Below are positions 16,277 to 25,878 of a DNA stretch of 64,000 nt, piece after piece. The translations under genes were made by a program, and so were the position numbers. The notes under the pieces are model-generated. The model saw nothing but the letters and a program-made list of their open reading frames with translations, did not search any database and was not told the origin of the DNA. The stretch lies in the NCBI RefSeq assembly GCF_023509035.1, contig NZ_CP075583.1, forward strand, positions 3,596,001 to 3,660,000, written 5' to 3'. Within the stretch, counting starts at the first letter, position 1. Each line of letters starts with the position of its first letter. The stretch comes from Janthinobacterium lividum. GTDB taxonomy: Bacteria; Pseudomonadota; Gammaproteobacteria; Burkholderiales; Burkholderiaceae_D.

Positions 16277-19200
16277 CTACACCGTCAATTGCTTGATGGT
16301 GGTCTTGATCTGCGTCACGCGCGCGGCCAGGTCCGGCATGGCGGCCGTGATTTTCAGCTTGTCCTGGCCATGCAGCTTGATATGGCGGTTCTTCTGGATC
16401 AAGTCGATGATGCGCATCGGGTCGATGGGCGGCTTGGCCATGAATTGCAGGGTGGCCGCCTCGCCATGCACGTCGATCTTGACGATGCCCACGGTTTTCG
16501 CCGCGATGCGCAAGCGGTGCGTCTCGACCAGCGCCTTGACGGCGTCGGGCAGCTTGCCGAAGCGGTCGATCAGCTCTTCCTGGATATCGTCGATCTTGTC
16601 CTGCGTGGCGCAGTTGGCCAGGCGCTTGTAGATCGACAGGCGTTCGTGCACGTCGCCGCAAAAATCCGCCGGCAGCAGGGCAGGCACGTGCAGGTTGATC
16701 TCCGTCGTCGACGCCAGCGGCGCTGCCAGGTCCGGCTCCTTGCCGGCTTTCAGCGAGCGCACGGCTTCGTTGAGCATGTCCGAATACAGCTGGAAGCCGA
16801 TTTCCGTCATCTCGCCCGACTGGCTCTCGCCCAGCACCTCGCCGGCGCCGCGGATTTCCAGGTCGTGCATGGCCAGGTAAAAGCCGCTGCCCAGTTCTTC
16901 CATCTGCTGGATGGCGTCCAGGCGGCGCTGCGCCAGTTTCGTGAGGCCCTGCACGTCGTGCACCAGCAGGTAGGCGTAGGCCTGGTGATGCGAGCGTCCG
17001 ACCCGGCCGCGCAGCTGGTGCAGCTGCGCCAGGCCGAACTTGTCGGCGCGGTGCATGATGATGGTGTTCGCCGTCGGCACGTCGATGCCGGTTTCAATGA
17101 TCGTCGTGCACAGCAGGATATTGAAACGCTGGGCGACGAAGTCGCGCATGACTTTTTCCAGGTCGCGCTCGTGCATCTGGCCGTGCGCCACGGCGATGCG
17201 CGCCTCGGGCAGCAATTCCGTCAGCATGGCCAGGCGGTTCTGGATGGTTTCCACCTCATTGTGCAGGAAGTAGATCTGGCCGCCGCGTTTCAGTTCGCGC
17301 AAGCATGCCTCGCGGATGATGGCTTCACCCTCGCTGCGCACGAACGTCTTGATGGCCAGGCGCTTTTGCGGCGCCGTGGCGATGATGGAAAAGTCGCGCA
17401 AGCCTTCCAGCGCCATGCCCAGGGTGCGCGGGATCGGCGTGGCCGTCAGGGTCAGCACGTCCACTTCCGCGCGCAGGGCCTTCAACGCTTCCTTCTGGCG
17501 CACGCCGAACCTGTGTTCCTCGTCGATGATGACCAGGCCCAGGCGGGTAAATTTGACGTCGTCCGACAGCAGTTTATGCGTGCCGATGACGATGTCGATG
17601 GTGCCGTCGGCCATGCCCTTGAACGCTTGCGTGATCTCCTTGCCGCTGCGGAAACGGGACAATTCCGCGATGCGCACGGGCCAGTCGGCGAAGCGGTCGG
17701 CGAAGGTTTGCGCATGCTGTTCCGCCAGCAGGGTGGTAGGCGCCAGGATGGCTACCTGCTTGCCGCCCATCACGGCGATAAACGCCGCGCGCAGCGCCAC
17801 TTCCGTCTTGCCGAAGCCGACGTCGCCGCAGACGAGGCGGTCCATCGGTTTGCCTGAGGTCATGTCCTTGATGACGTTGTGGATGGCCTCGGCCTGGTCC
17901 GGCGTCTCGTCGAAGCCGAAGCTGTCGGCGAAGCGCTGGTAGTCGTGCGCAGAGAATTCGAAGGAGTGGCCCTGGCGTAACGCGCGGCGCGCGTACAGGT
18001 TGAGCAGCTCGGCAGCCGTGTCGCGCACCTGTTCGGCAGCGCGCTTTTTCGCTTTTTCCCACTGGCCCGAACCGAGCGAATGCAGCGGCGCGTCTTCCGG
18101 CGAGGCGCCCGAATAGCGGGAAATGACGTGCAGCTGCGACACGGGCACGTACAGCTTGGTGTCCTTGGCATACTCGAGGTGCAAAAACTCCGTTTCGCCT
18201 TCGCCCAGGTCCATGCTGGTCAGGCCCATGTAGCGCCCGATGCCGTGGTTGATGTGCACCACGGGATCGCCGATTTTCAGCTCCGACAGGTCGCGCACCA
18301 TCGACTCGACCTGCGTCACGCCTTCCTGTTTTTTTGTGCCGACCCGGCGGCCGGAACCGGCATACAGCTCGGTTTCCGTGATGAAGGCCAGATTGCCATC
18401 CGGCGTAAACAGCTCGAAGCCCGCGTGCAGCGGCGCGACGCCCAGCATCAGCTTGGCGTCGGACTGCAGGAAGCCGTCGCTGCCTTCCACCGGCGTCAGG
18501 TGCAGATCGTATTCGGTGAAGTACTGCTGCAAGGTTTCGCGGCGGCCGTTCGATTCGGCGCAGATCATCACGCGGCGGCCAGATTGCAGCAGGTAGCTGC
18601 GCAGGTTGGCCAGAGGATCGTCGGCGCGGCGGTTGACGGCGATGTTCGGTACGGGCGCCGACAGTTCGGACGCCAGCGCATCGTTCGATTTGGCTATCGC
18701 CAGGCGCGGATACGGCTTGGCCAGGCCGAAAAACTGCTCGTCGGTCAGGAACAGCGACTCGGGCGGCAGGATCGGCCGCTCGCGGTCCGCCTTCAAAAAG
18801 CGGTAGCGCGACTGGGTGTCGGTCCAGAAGCGCCCGATGGCCGCGTCGATCTCGCCCACCAGGGCCAGCGAGGCGTCTTCCGGCAGGTAGTCGAACAGGG
18901 TGGCCGTCTGCTCGAAGAACAGGGGCAGATAGTATTCGATGCCGGCCGAGGCGATGCCGCTGCTGATGTCCTTGTAGACGACCGAGCGCGAGGGATCGCC
19001 CTCGAACTGTTCGCGCCAGCGGTTGCGGAAGGTGGTGCGCGCCGCTTCGTCCATGGGAAATTCGCGGCCCGGCAGCAAGCGCACCTCGTGCACCGGATAC
19101 AGCGAGCGCTGGGTGTCGGCGTCGAAGGTGCGGATGGTTTCGATGGTGTCGCCGAACAGGTCGAGCCGGTAAGGCAGGGCGGAGCCCATGGGGAATAGGT

Positions 19201-19720
19201 CGAGCAGGCCGCCGCGCACCGAGTATTCGCCGGGCGACATCACTTGCGAGACATGGCTGTAGCCGGCCAGGGTCAGTTGCGACTTCAATCGCGCTTCGTC
19301 GAGCTTTTCGCCCTTCTTGAAGAAGAAGGTGTAAGCGGCCAAAAAGGACGGTGGCGCCAGGCGCACGAGCGCCGTGGTGGCCGGCACGATCAGGACGTCG
19401 CACTGGCGCGTCTGGATTTCGTGCAGGGTGGCCAGGCGCTCGGAGACCAGGTCCTGGTGCGGCGAAAAGGCGTCGTAGGGCAGGGTTTCCCAATCCGGCA
19501 GCAGATGGCAGCGCAGTTCCTTGCCGCCAAACCAGGGGATTTCATCGAGCAGGCGCTGGCCGTCGCTGGCCTGCGCCACTACCACGGCCAGCATCTGGCC
19601 CCGCGCTTTCAATTCCAGCGCGGCCAGCGCCAGGGCATAGGCGTCGGATGAACCATACAGGGCGGGCAGCGCATAGCGGTTGCCGGGCTTGGGGAGGGCT
19701 TTTTTTAAGTCTAAGGACAT
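16277..19720 (-). CDS. mfd: Transcription-repair coupling factor Mfd
   Basis: 1147 aa, the normal family length. This ATP-dependent translocase removes stalled RNA polymerase at lesions and recruits UvrA. The order is UvrB-homology N-terminal domains (1-350), the RNA polymerase-interacting domain (about 470-545), RecG-like helicase motifs with Walker A GDVGFGKTE, the DEEH box in VIIDEEHRFG, and the C-terminal TRCF domain. It lies 87 bp downstream of the 5'-nucleotidase gene on the same strand and upstream of serB. Confidence 0.96.
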   Translation of the reverse strand: MSLDLKKALPKPGNRYALPALYGSSDAYALALAALELKARGQMLAVVVAQASDGQRLLDEIPWFGGKELRCHLLPDWETLPYDAFSPHQDLVSERLATLHEIQTRQCDVLIVPATTALVRLAPPSFLAAYTFFFKKGEKLDEARLKSQLTLAGYSHVSQVMSPGEYSVRGGLLDLFPMGSALPYRLDLFGDTIETIRTFDADTQRSLYPVHEVRLLPGREFPMDEAARTTFRNRWREQFEGDPSRSVVYKDISSGIASAGIEYYLPLFFEQTATLFDYLPEDASLALVGEIDAAIGRFWTDTQSRYRFLKADRERPILPPESLFLTDEQFFGLAKPYPRLAIAKSNDALASELSAPVPNIAVNRRADDPLANLRSYLLQSGRRVMICAESNGRRETLQQYFTEYDLHLTPVEGSDGFLQSDAKLMLGVAPLHAGFELFTPDGNLAFITETELYAGSGRRVGTKKQEGVTQVESMVRDLSELKIGDPVVHINHGIGRYMGLTSMDLGEGETEFLHLEYAKDTKLYVPVSQLHVISRYSGASPEDAPLHSLGSGQWEKAKKRAAEQVRDTAAELLNLYARRALRQGHSFEFSAHDYQRFADSFGFDETPDQAEAIHNVIKDMTSGKPMDRLVCGDVGFGKTEVALRAAFIAVMGGKQVAILAPTTLLAEQHAQTFADRFADWPVRIAELSRFRSGKEITQAFKGMADGTIDIVIGTHKLLSDDVKFTRLGLVIIDEEHRFGVRQKEALKALRAEVDVLTLTATPIPRTLGMALEGLRDFSIIATAPQKRLAIKTFVRSEGEAIIREACLRELKRGGQIYFLHNEVETIQNRLAMLTELLPEARIAVAHGQMHERDLEKVMRDFVAQRFNILLCTTIIETGIDVPTANTIIMHRADKFGLAQLHQLRGRVGRSHHQAYAYLLVHDVQGLTKLAQRRLDAIQQMEELGSGFYLAMHDLEIRGAGEVLGESQSGEMTEIGFQLYSDMLNEAVRSLKAGKEPDLAAPLASTTEINLHVPALLPADFCGDVHERLSIYKRLANCATQDKIDDIQEELIDRFGKLPDAVKALVETHRLRIAAKTVGIVKIDVHGEAATLQFMAKPPIDPMRIIDLIQKNRHIKLHGQDKLKITAAMPDLAARVTQIKTTIKQLTV

Positions 19721-19807
19721 GCAGGCGATGACACTAGTGGCAGAGGCAGTTGAGTGGGACAGCTGTGGTGCGCGCAGCGCCGCCAGTGACGGCGCTGACA
19801 GGCGAGA

Positions 19808-20752
19808 TTATAGACCATCGCCCGCACGCACATTCGCGATACCGAAGGGGACATGCACCATGGGGATGGTGCCGCCCGCCGATTTCAGGTGGCTCAGCTG
19901 GTCGTCGAAGAAGATATGTGGCTTGAACACGGCCAGCACGCGCGACTTGTCCATGCCACCGAGGAAAAACGTCTCGTCGGCCGCCACGCCCCAGCTTTTC
20001 AGGGTCGTCACGACTCTTTCGTGCGAAGGCGCGTTGCGCGCCGTGATGATGGCGATGCGCAGGATCTTCTTGTAGCCGGGATCGCGCCGCTGCGCTTTTT
20101 CTTCCAGGCGCTGCATGGTGGCCAGCTTCTGGAACAGGTCGGCCAGCGGCCCGGGGCGGTGCGGCGTGCCCACGTTCAGGGTTTCATGGGCGTGGAATTC
20201 ATCGACGTCATTGTTGCGCTTGAACACGGTTTCCGCTTCGTCGTCGGCGATCACGCCGTCGAAATCGAAGGCCACGCGCAGTTCTTCGTCGTTCTCGTCG
20301 TCTTCCGTGCGCGACGGCAGCACCAGGCCGGCCGGATAGTTGCAGGCCAGGGCGCTGCGCACATCGTCTTCATTCGCGCTGAGGAAGAGCGAGGCGTTGA
20401 AGGCGGGCAGGTAGGGGTAGGGCGACTTGCCCGTCATGAAGGCGGCGCGCGAGATATCCAGGCCGTAGTGGGCGATGCTGTGCATTACGCGCAAGCCCGT
20501 TTCCGGCGAATTGCGCGAAAACAGCACCACTTCCACGGGCGACTGGCGCGGATAGTGCTTGTTGATGTTCAGGAAGCGGCGGATGAAGGGAAAGGCCACG
20601 CCGCGCGGCAAGACCGTGTCGATATGCGTTTCCTGGTACTTGCGGTATTCCTCGGGGCCGTTGTCGAGGTAGATCTGGTGCGATTCGGCCAGGTCGAACA
20701 GGGCGCTGGAAGCGACCCCGATCACCAGTTTGTGTTCGATTGGATAAGCCAT
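19808..20752 (-). CDS. Cytosolic 5'-nucleotidase (PF06189 family)
   Basis: 314 aa, resembling the 5'-nucleotidase family PF06189 related to animal NT5C1. HAD-like motifs are FDFDGVIADD (nucleophile region, mid-protein) and a late FFDDQLSHL acidic motif. The N-terminal half carries LVIGVASSALFDL and VVLFSRNSPETG. The expected reaction is dephosphorylation of nucleoside monophosphates in the cytoplasm, but exact specificity cannot be read from sequence. It is upstream of mfd on the same strand. Confidence 0.85.
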   Translation of the reverse strand: MAYPIEHKLVIGVASSALFDLAESHQIYLDNGPEEYRKYQETHIDTVLPRGVAFPFIRRFLNINKHYPRQSPVEVVLFSRNSPETGLRVMHSIAHYGLDISRAAFMTGKSPYPYLPAFNASLFLSANEDDVRSALACNYPAGLVLPSRTEDDENDEELRVAFDFDGVIADDEAETVFKRNNDVDEFHAHETLNVGTPHRPGPLADLFQKLATMQRLEEKAQRRDPGYKKILRIAIITARNAPSHERVVTTLKSWGVAADETFFLGGMDKSRVLAVFKPHIFFDDQLSHLKSAGGTIPMVHVPFGIANVRAGDGL

Positions 20753-21091
20753 GCTGTGCCTGTGGTGTGCGTGTTGCTCATCTTATACGACTATTAAGTG
20801 CGCAGCCAATAGTGGCGCAGGGGGATTTTTCGCACCAAAGCAGGGCGCCAGGCCAATTTTTCTGACCGCTGTGCAATATGCGCCACAGTAAAGAAATAAA
20901 TCTTGTTTTGTATCAAGTATGTATCAGTCAGAAACATATTTTTCCTCTATGCTTCCACTTATAAAATCTCGCCAATTGTAACGAAGCGTACGCCCCATCC
21001 CCGCCACCTTTATACAAGTGTCAGCTGTTTTACTCGAACATGCCAGCCCCAACCTCGCCAGCAGCCGTCGTGACTTATAAAGGATCTAGCC
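20753..21091. other. Intergenic region between 5'-nucleotidase and chemoreceptor genes
   Basis: 339 bp without a credible gene. A relatively AT-rich stretch (about 20875-20970) probably holds the divergent promoters. I could not place a convincing sigma-70 or flagellar sigma-28 element. An AAAGGATC ribosome site precedes the chemoreceptor ATG. Confidence 0.6.
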
Positions 21092-22843
21092 ATGTTTAAG
21101 AATTTACTGATCAAATGGAAGTTGGCGACGCTCGTCGCCGTGATGATGGCAGCCTTGCTGGTGGTGGGCATCTGCGGTTACACGGGCATTGCCACCGTGG
21201 GCCGCGCCGTCAATGAAATCGGCGTGGTGCGCCTGCCGTCGATCCAGGGCTTGATGATGATCAGCGAAGGCCAGACGGCTGTCGCCGCGGCCACCCTGAC
21301 GGCCGCCATCTATGAAAACAATTACCAGGCACAGGACAAGTTTGCGGAAGCGCTGCAGCTGCGCACCAAGGCCTGGAACAATATCGAGGCGGGCCGCAAG
21401 CTGTACGAGCCGCTGCCGCAAACCCCCGAGGAAGCCGTGCTGTGGCAGCGCTTCCAGGGCGAGTGGACGGCCTGGAAGGCGGACGACGACAAGGTGCGCG
21501 CCATCTTGCGCCAGCTGGCCGACAACCGTGACGAGCAACAGCAAAAGACCCTGTTCGTGACGTTCTATCAGCAGTACCTGGATTCGCGCGCACTGTTCGG
21601 CAAGGCCGAAGGCACGCTCAACGAGATCATCAAGCTCAATAACGGCGTGGCCGACGCCAGCGTCAAGGACGGCAGCGCGGCCGTGATCCGCTCGGAAAGC
21701 CTGATGGTCATCCTCGGCCTGCTGGCCTCCGCGCTGGGCATCGGCTGCGCCGCCTACATCACGCGCGCCATCACGCAGCCGATCAATTTGGCCGTGAAAG
21801 TGGCGCAAACGGTGGCCTCGGGCGACCTGACGAGCCATATCGAGGTGCACACGACGGAAGAAACGGGCCAGCTGCTGCAGGCGCTCAAAGACATGAATTC
21901 CAGCCTGGTCAACATCGTCGGCCAGGTGCGCAGCGGCACGGAGACCATCGCCACGGCCTCGTCGGAAATTGCCAGCGGCAATCTGGACCTGTCCTCGCGC
22001 ACGGAAGAGCAGGCCAGTTCGCTGGAAGAGACGGCATCGTCGATGGAAGAGCTGACGTCGACCGTGCGGCAGAACGCCGACAATGCCCAGCAGGCCAACC
22101 AGCTGGCGCTGAGCGCCTCGGGCGTGGCGGTGAAGGGCGGCGCCGTCGTGGGCAAGGTGGTCGAGACCATGGACGCCATCAACGATTCGTCGCGCAAGAT
22201 CGTCGACATCATTTCCGTCATCGACGGCATCGCCTTCCAGACGAATATCCTGGCCCTGAATGCCGCCGTGGAAGCGGCGCGCGCGGGCGAGCAGGGGCGC
22301 GGCTTCGCCGTGGTGGCGACGGAAGTGCGTAATCTGGCGCAAAGATCCGCTGGCGCAGCGAAAGAAATCAAGACCCTGATCGGCGACTCCGTGGTGGCGG
22401 TCGACGCGGGCAGCAAGCTGGTCGCCGAGGCGGGCAGCACGATGGCTGAAATCGTCTCCAGCGTGCAGCGCGTGACGGACATCATGGCGGAAATCAGCCT
22501 GGCCACGCAGGAGCAAAGCTCGGGCATCGACCAGATCAACCAGGCCATCGGCCAGATGGACCAGGTGACGCAGCAAAACGCGGCCCTGGTGGAGGAGGCG
22601 GCCGCCGCAGCCGAATCCTTGCAGGAGCAATCGGGCCAGCTGGCCGAGGTGGTCAGCGTCTTCAAGCTCGATGGCGTACAGGCGCCTGCCACGCGCTCGA
22701 AGCCTGTGGCCCGGCGTGCCGTAGCGGCCAGCGCGGCGCCGAAGCGTCCGGCACCGCGTCCCACCGCAGGCCGCCCGGCCCTGCACGCCGTGCCGTCTCC
22801 GCAGCGCAGTGCGCCGCGCGACGACGAGTGGGAAGTGTTCTGA
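21092..22843 (+). CDS. Methyl-accepting chemotaxis protein with CheR-binding tail
   Basis: 583 aa. Membrane helix 1 (about 10-30), a periplasmic four-helix-bundle ligand domain (about 35-190), helix 2 (about 190-212), HAMP (ITQPINLAVKVAQTVASGDL), then the cytoplasmic signalling domain with the hairpin tip [33 protein letters not shown]. The C-terminus ends EWEVF, matching the xWxxF pentapeptide that tethers CheR/CheB. A terminator follows. Its ligand is unknown. Confidence 0.93.
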   Translation: MFKNLLIKWKLATLVAVMMAALLVVGICGYTGIATVGRAVNEIGVVRLPSIQGLMMISEGQTAVAAATLTAAIYENNYQAQDKFAEALQLRTKAWNNIEAGRKLYEPLPQTPEEAVLWQRFQGEWTAWKADDDKVRAILRQLADNRDEQQQKTLFVTFYQQYLDSRALFGKAEGTLNEIIKLNNGVADASVKDGSAAVIRSESLMVILGLLASALGIGCAAYITRAITQPINLAVKVAQTVASGDLTSHIEVHTTEETGQLLQALKDMNSSLVNIVGQVRSGTETIATASSEIASGNLDLSSRTEEQASSLEETASSMEELTSTVRQNADNAQQANQLALSASGVAVKGGAVVGKVVETMDAINDSSRKIVDIISVIDGIAFQTNILALNAAVEAARAGEQGRGFAVVATEVRNLAQRSAGAAKEIKTLIGDSVVAVDAGSKLVAEAGSTMAEIVSSVQRVTDIMAEISLATQEQSSGIDQINQAIGQMDQVTQQNAALVEEAAAAAESLQEQSGQLAEVVSVFKLDGVQAPATRSKPVARRAVAASAAPKRPAPRPTAGRPALHAVPSPQRSAPRDDEWEVF

Positions 22844-23175
22844 CGGATTGACGGCGCCAGCATGCGCTACCGGACGGCCGCCTTGCGCGGCCGTTTTTAC
22901 ATGCGTGCACTGCGGTTACTACTTACTAAAAAAACAGCGTTATAAAAATAGCTGTTTTGCCATCTAAGCAAATCTTTTCAAAACTTAACGCGACATTGCT
23001 TGTGAGATAACTCACACTGCCTGCAGTACCACCCTTGTTCCCGCCTCGGCCACATCCCGGCTGACCCTTCCGCCTGCTGCGTCCAGCCATTCGTGGCAGG
23101 CGGCAGCCATTGCCGTCAGCCTTGCATGCGAGCCCGGCGCGATGACCGATGCACCACACTGAAGGATGCGAATAG
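22844..23175. other. Intergenic region between two chemoreceptor genes
   Basis: 332 bp without a gene. It holds the terminator of the first receptor (22874-22898), an AT-rich patch (22918-22990) suitable for a promoter, and the AAGGA ribosome site of the second receptor. Confidence 0.6.
22874..22898 (+). terminator. Intrinsic terminator after first chemoreceptor
   Basis: ACGGCCG and CGGCCGT form a perfect 7-bp GC-rich stem around a 7-nt loop, followed by TTTTT. Confidence 0.85.
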
Positions 23176-24774
23176 ATGGCAAATATGAAAATCGGCACGC
23201 GCCTGCGCTGCGCCTTTGCATTGTTGACCTTGCTGCTGCTGGCGAGCGCCGCGCTGGGCATGCTGCGCCTGTCCAGCCTGGAACTGCGTATGCGCGACGT
23301 GATCGATGACAAATATCCGAAAACCGTGCTGGCCAACGACATCATCAAGAATGTCAACATCATCGCGCGCTCCTCGCGCAACCTGCTCCTGATGAGTGAG
23401 CCGCAGCAGCTGGAGCAGGAACGCGCCACCATCGCCAGGGCGGGCGGCGAAACGGAAAAGGGATTGGCGCAGCTGGAAAAGGTGGTGCTGTCGCCGCAGG
23501 GCCGCCAGTTGATGGCGGCCGTGACGCAGGCGCGCACCGCCTTCAACGGCGGGCGCGACAAGGTACTGGCCTTGCTGGAAGAGGGGGCGCGCGACGAAGC
23601 GACCAGCTTGCTGCTCGGCACGGTGCGCGGCGAGCAGCTGCGCTACATGGCGGCGCTGGAAAGCCTCATCACGCATCAGCATGAGCTGATGGAGGAGGCG
23701 GGCGCCCAGGTGCACCACGAATATGTCACGGCGCGCAACATGATGCTGGCGCTGAGCGCGCTGGCCGTGCTCTTTTCGCTCGTCACCGCCTGGCTGGTCA
23801 CGCGCAGCATCGTCAATCCGCTGCGCCATGCCCTGACCGTGGCGCAGACCGTGGCTGCCGGCGACCTGACATCGACCTTCGGCCGCCACGGCGGCGATGA
23901 AACGGGCAAGCTGCTCGACGCGCTGTGCATCATGAACGGCAACCTGCTCGAGATCGTGCAGCGGGTACGCGGCGGCACCGACACCATCGCCACGGCCTCG
24001 TCGCAGATCGCGGCCGGCAATATCGACCTGTCCTCGCGCACCGAGGAGCAGGCCAGCTCGCTCGAACAGACCGCGTCGGCCATGGAGGAGCTCAGTTCGA
24101 CGGTGCAGCAGAACGCGGACAATGCCCGCCATGCCAGCGTCCTGGCCGTCGAGGCGGCGAACATCGCCGGCGCTGGCGGCCAAGCCGTGGGACAGGTGAT
24201 CCACACGATGGACGCCATCAGCGCGTTGTCGGCGCAGATTGCCGACATCATCGGCGTGATCGACATGCTGGCTTTCCAGACGAATATCCTGGCCCTGAAT
24301 GCGGCCGTGGAAGCGGCGCGCGCCGGTGAACAGGGGCGTGGCTTTGCCGTCGTCGCGACGGAAGTGCGCAACCTGGCGCAGCGCAGCGCGGCGGCGGCGC
24401 GCGATATCCGCGCCCTGATCGCCTCCTCCACGCAGCAGGTCGATGCGGGCGCGGCGCTGGTGGCGCAGGCTGGCGCCACGATGCAGGAAGTGGTGGCGGC
24501 CGTGGGCCGGGTCAGCCAGATGGTGGCCGACATCACGGCTGCCAGCGCCGAGCAAAGCACGGGTATCGGCCAGGTCAGCCAGGCGGTGCTGCAGATGGAC
24601 GAAGTGACGCAGCAGAACGCCGCGCTGGTGGAAGAGGCGGCGGCCGCTTCGCAATCGCTGGAGAGCGAGGCGGCGAACCTGCTGCAGGTGGTCAGCGTGT
24701 TTCGCCTGCAGCAGGGGCCTGCGCACAGCTTGCCGCGCCGAAGTGCGCCGGCCGTGCCGCGCCTGCTGGCCTAG
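23176..24774 (+). CDS. Methyl-accepting chemotaxis protein
   Basis: 532 aa. Membrane helix (about 12-32), a periplasmic helical domain (about 35-185), a second helix, HAMP ([20 protein letters not shown]), and a signalling domain with [33 protein letters not shown]. Unlike its neighbour it lacks the C-terminal xWxxF peptide and ends VPRLLA before TAG. The frame stays open past that TAG into the EAL protein, described separately. AAGGA precedes the ATG. Confidence 0.92.
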   Translation: MANMKIGTRLRCAFALLTLLLLASAALGMLRLSSLELRMRDVIDDKYPKTVLANDIIKNVNIIARSSRNLLLMSEPQQLEQERATIARAGGETEKGLAQLEKVVLSPQGRQLMAAVTQARTAFNGGRDKVLALLEEGARDEATSLLLGTVRGEQLRYMAALESLITHQHELMEEAGAQVHHEYVTARNMMLALSALAVLFSLVTAWLVTRSIVNPLRHALTVAQTVAAGDLTSTFGRHGGDETGKLLDALCIMNGNLLEIVQRVRGGTDTIATASSQIAAGNIDLSSRTEEQASSLEQTASAMEELSSTVQQNADNARHASVLAVEAANIAGAGGQAVGQVIHTMDAISALSAQIADIIGVIDMLAFQTNILALNAAVEAARAGEQGRGFAVVATEVRNLAQRSAAAARDIRALIASSTQQVDAGAALVAQAGATMQEVVAAVGRVSQMVADITAASAEQSTGIGQVSQAVLQMDEVTQQNAALVEEAAAASQSLESEAANLLQVVSVFRLQQGPAHSLPRRSAPAVPRLLA

Positions 24775-24882
24775 TGGCGCGCCTGGCAAGGTTCGGGCAC
24801 GGGCGCGCGCGCGCTGCTGTGTGGTGCGCTGGCCGCCTGCCTGCCGCTGGGCATCTGGCTGGACGGCGCGCGGCTGCGACAT

Positions 24883-25827
24883 GTGGTGCTGGCGGCACTG
24901 ATGTCGCTGGCGCTGGGCTGCGCCATGCTGTGGCGGAGGCGGCGCCAGGTGCGCGATGGGCGCGGCGGCAAGCCCAGGGCGTCGGCGCGCAGCCAGCAGT
25001 TGCGGGCGTGCCTGGACAGCGCCATCGGTGACGGCGAATTCTGCTTTCACTACCAGGGCAAGTTCGATACGGCGCAGCTGCGCCTGGTCGGCCTGGAAGC
25101 GCTGCTGCGCTGGGACCATCCGCGCCATGGCCTGGTCTACCCGAACGAATTCATCGGCCTGGCCGAGCAGACCGACGCCATCGTCGCGCTGGGCAACTGG
25201 GGCATCGATGCGGCCTGCCGCCAGCTGGCGCAGTGGCGCGCGGCGGGATTGCCTTTGGTGCCGGTCGCGGTGAATGTCTCGGCGCGCCAGCTGTGCCAGC
25301 CGCACTTGCCCGACTTCGTGCAGCACTGCCTGCAGCGCCACGCCATCGCGCCTGGCCTGCTGGAGCTGGAAGTGACGGAAAGCTGCTGTATCGACGACAT
25401 GGCGCAGGCGACGCAGGGATTGCGCCGGCTGCGCGCGCTGGGGCTGGCCATTTCGCTCGACGACTACGGCACGGGCCATGCGGGGCTCAGCCATGTCAGG
25501 ATGCTGCCGATTCACACCATCAAGATCGACCGCTCCTTCATCCGCGACGTGGGCAACGGCGGCAGCGCAAGCAGTGATACGGTGATCGTCGCCTCGACCA
25601 TCGCGCTGGCGCGGGGCCTGGGCTTGCAGGCGTTGGCCGAGGGCGTGGAAAACGGTGAACAACTGGCGCAGCTGCGGCGGCTGGGCTGCCCGCAGGTACA
25701 GGGCTTCTATCTGCACCGTCCGGCGCCCGCGGCCGAGGTTGCCGCGCTGCTGTCCGCTGGTGCGCCGGCCGGCCTTGTCACAGTGCCGCAACATGGTGCC
25801 ATGCGGCCTGGCGCGGATGCTCAGTAG
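24883..25827 (+). CDS. EAL-domain cyclic-di-GMP phosphodiesterase, in frame behind the chemoreceptor
   Basis: EAL domain hydrolysing c-di-GMP to pGpG, with key motifs intact: LEALLRW, VNVSARQL, ELEVTES, DDYGTG, IKIDRSFI, AEGVE and QGFYLHRP. The first in-frame start is GTG 24883, then ATG 24901, neither with a clear ribosome site. The frame is open all the way back to the chemoreceptor TAG (24772-24774). The untranslated-looking 108 nt encode a further hydrophobic helix (ALLCGALAACLPLGIWL). So the real product may start at a non-canonical codon near 24775, giving two membrane helices before EAL, or be made by readthrough. Confidence 0.75.
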   Translation: MVLAALMSLALGCAMLWRRRRQVRDGRGGKPRASARSQQLRACLDSAIGDGEFCFHYQGKFDTAQLRLVGLEALLRWDHPRHGLVYPNEFIGLAEQTDAIVALGNWGIDAACRQLAQWRAAGLPLVPVAVNVSARQLCQPHLPDFVQHCLQRHAIAPGLLELEVTESCCIDDMAQATQGLRRLRALGLAISLDDYGTGHAGLSHVRMLPIHTIKIDRSFIRDVGNGGSASSDTVIVASTIALARGLGLQALAEGVENGEQLAQLRRLGCPQVQGFYLHRPAPAAEVAALLSAGAPAGLVTVPQHGAMRPGADAQ

Positions 25828-25878
25828 AATATGAGCACTGCAAGCCGCGTGCTTTAACACCTTCTCCCCCACGCAAGA

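Noticed and set aside
23116..25872. 918-codon open frame on the minus strand opposite the chemoreceptor and EAL genes
   Set aside because: It is antisense to clearly coding genes, rich in Arg, His and Gln without domains, and a usual by-product of high GC third positions.
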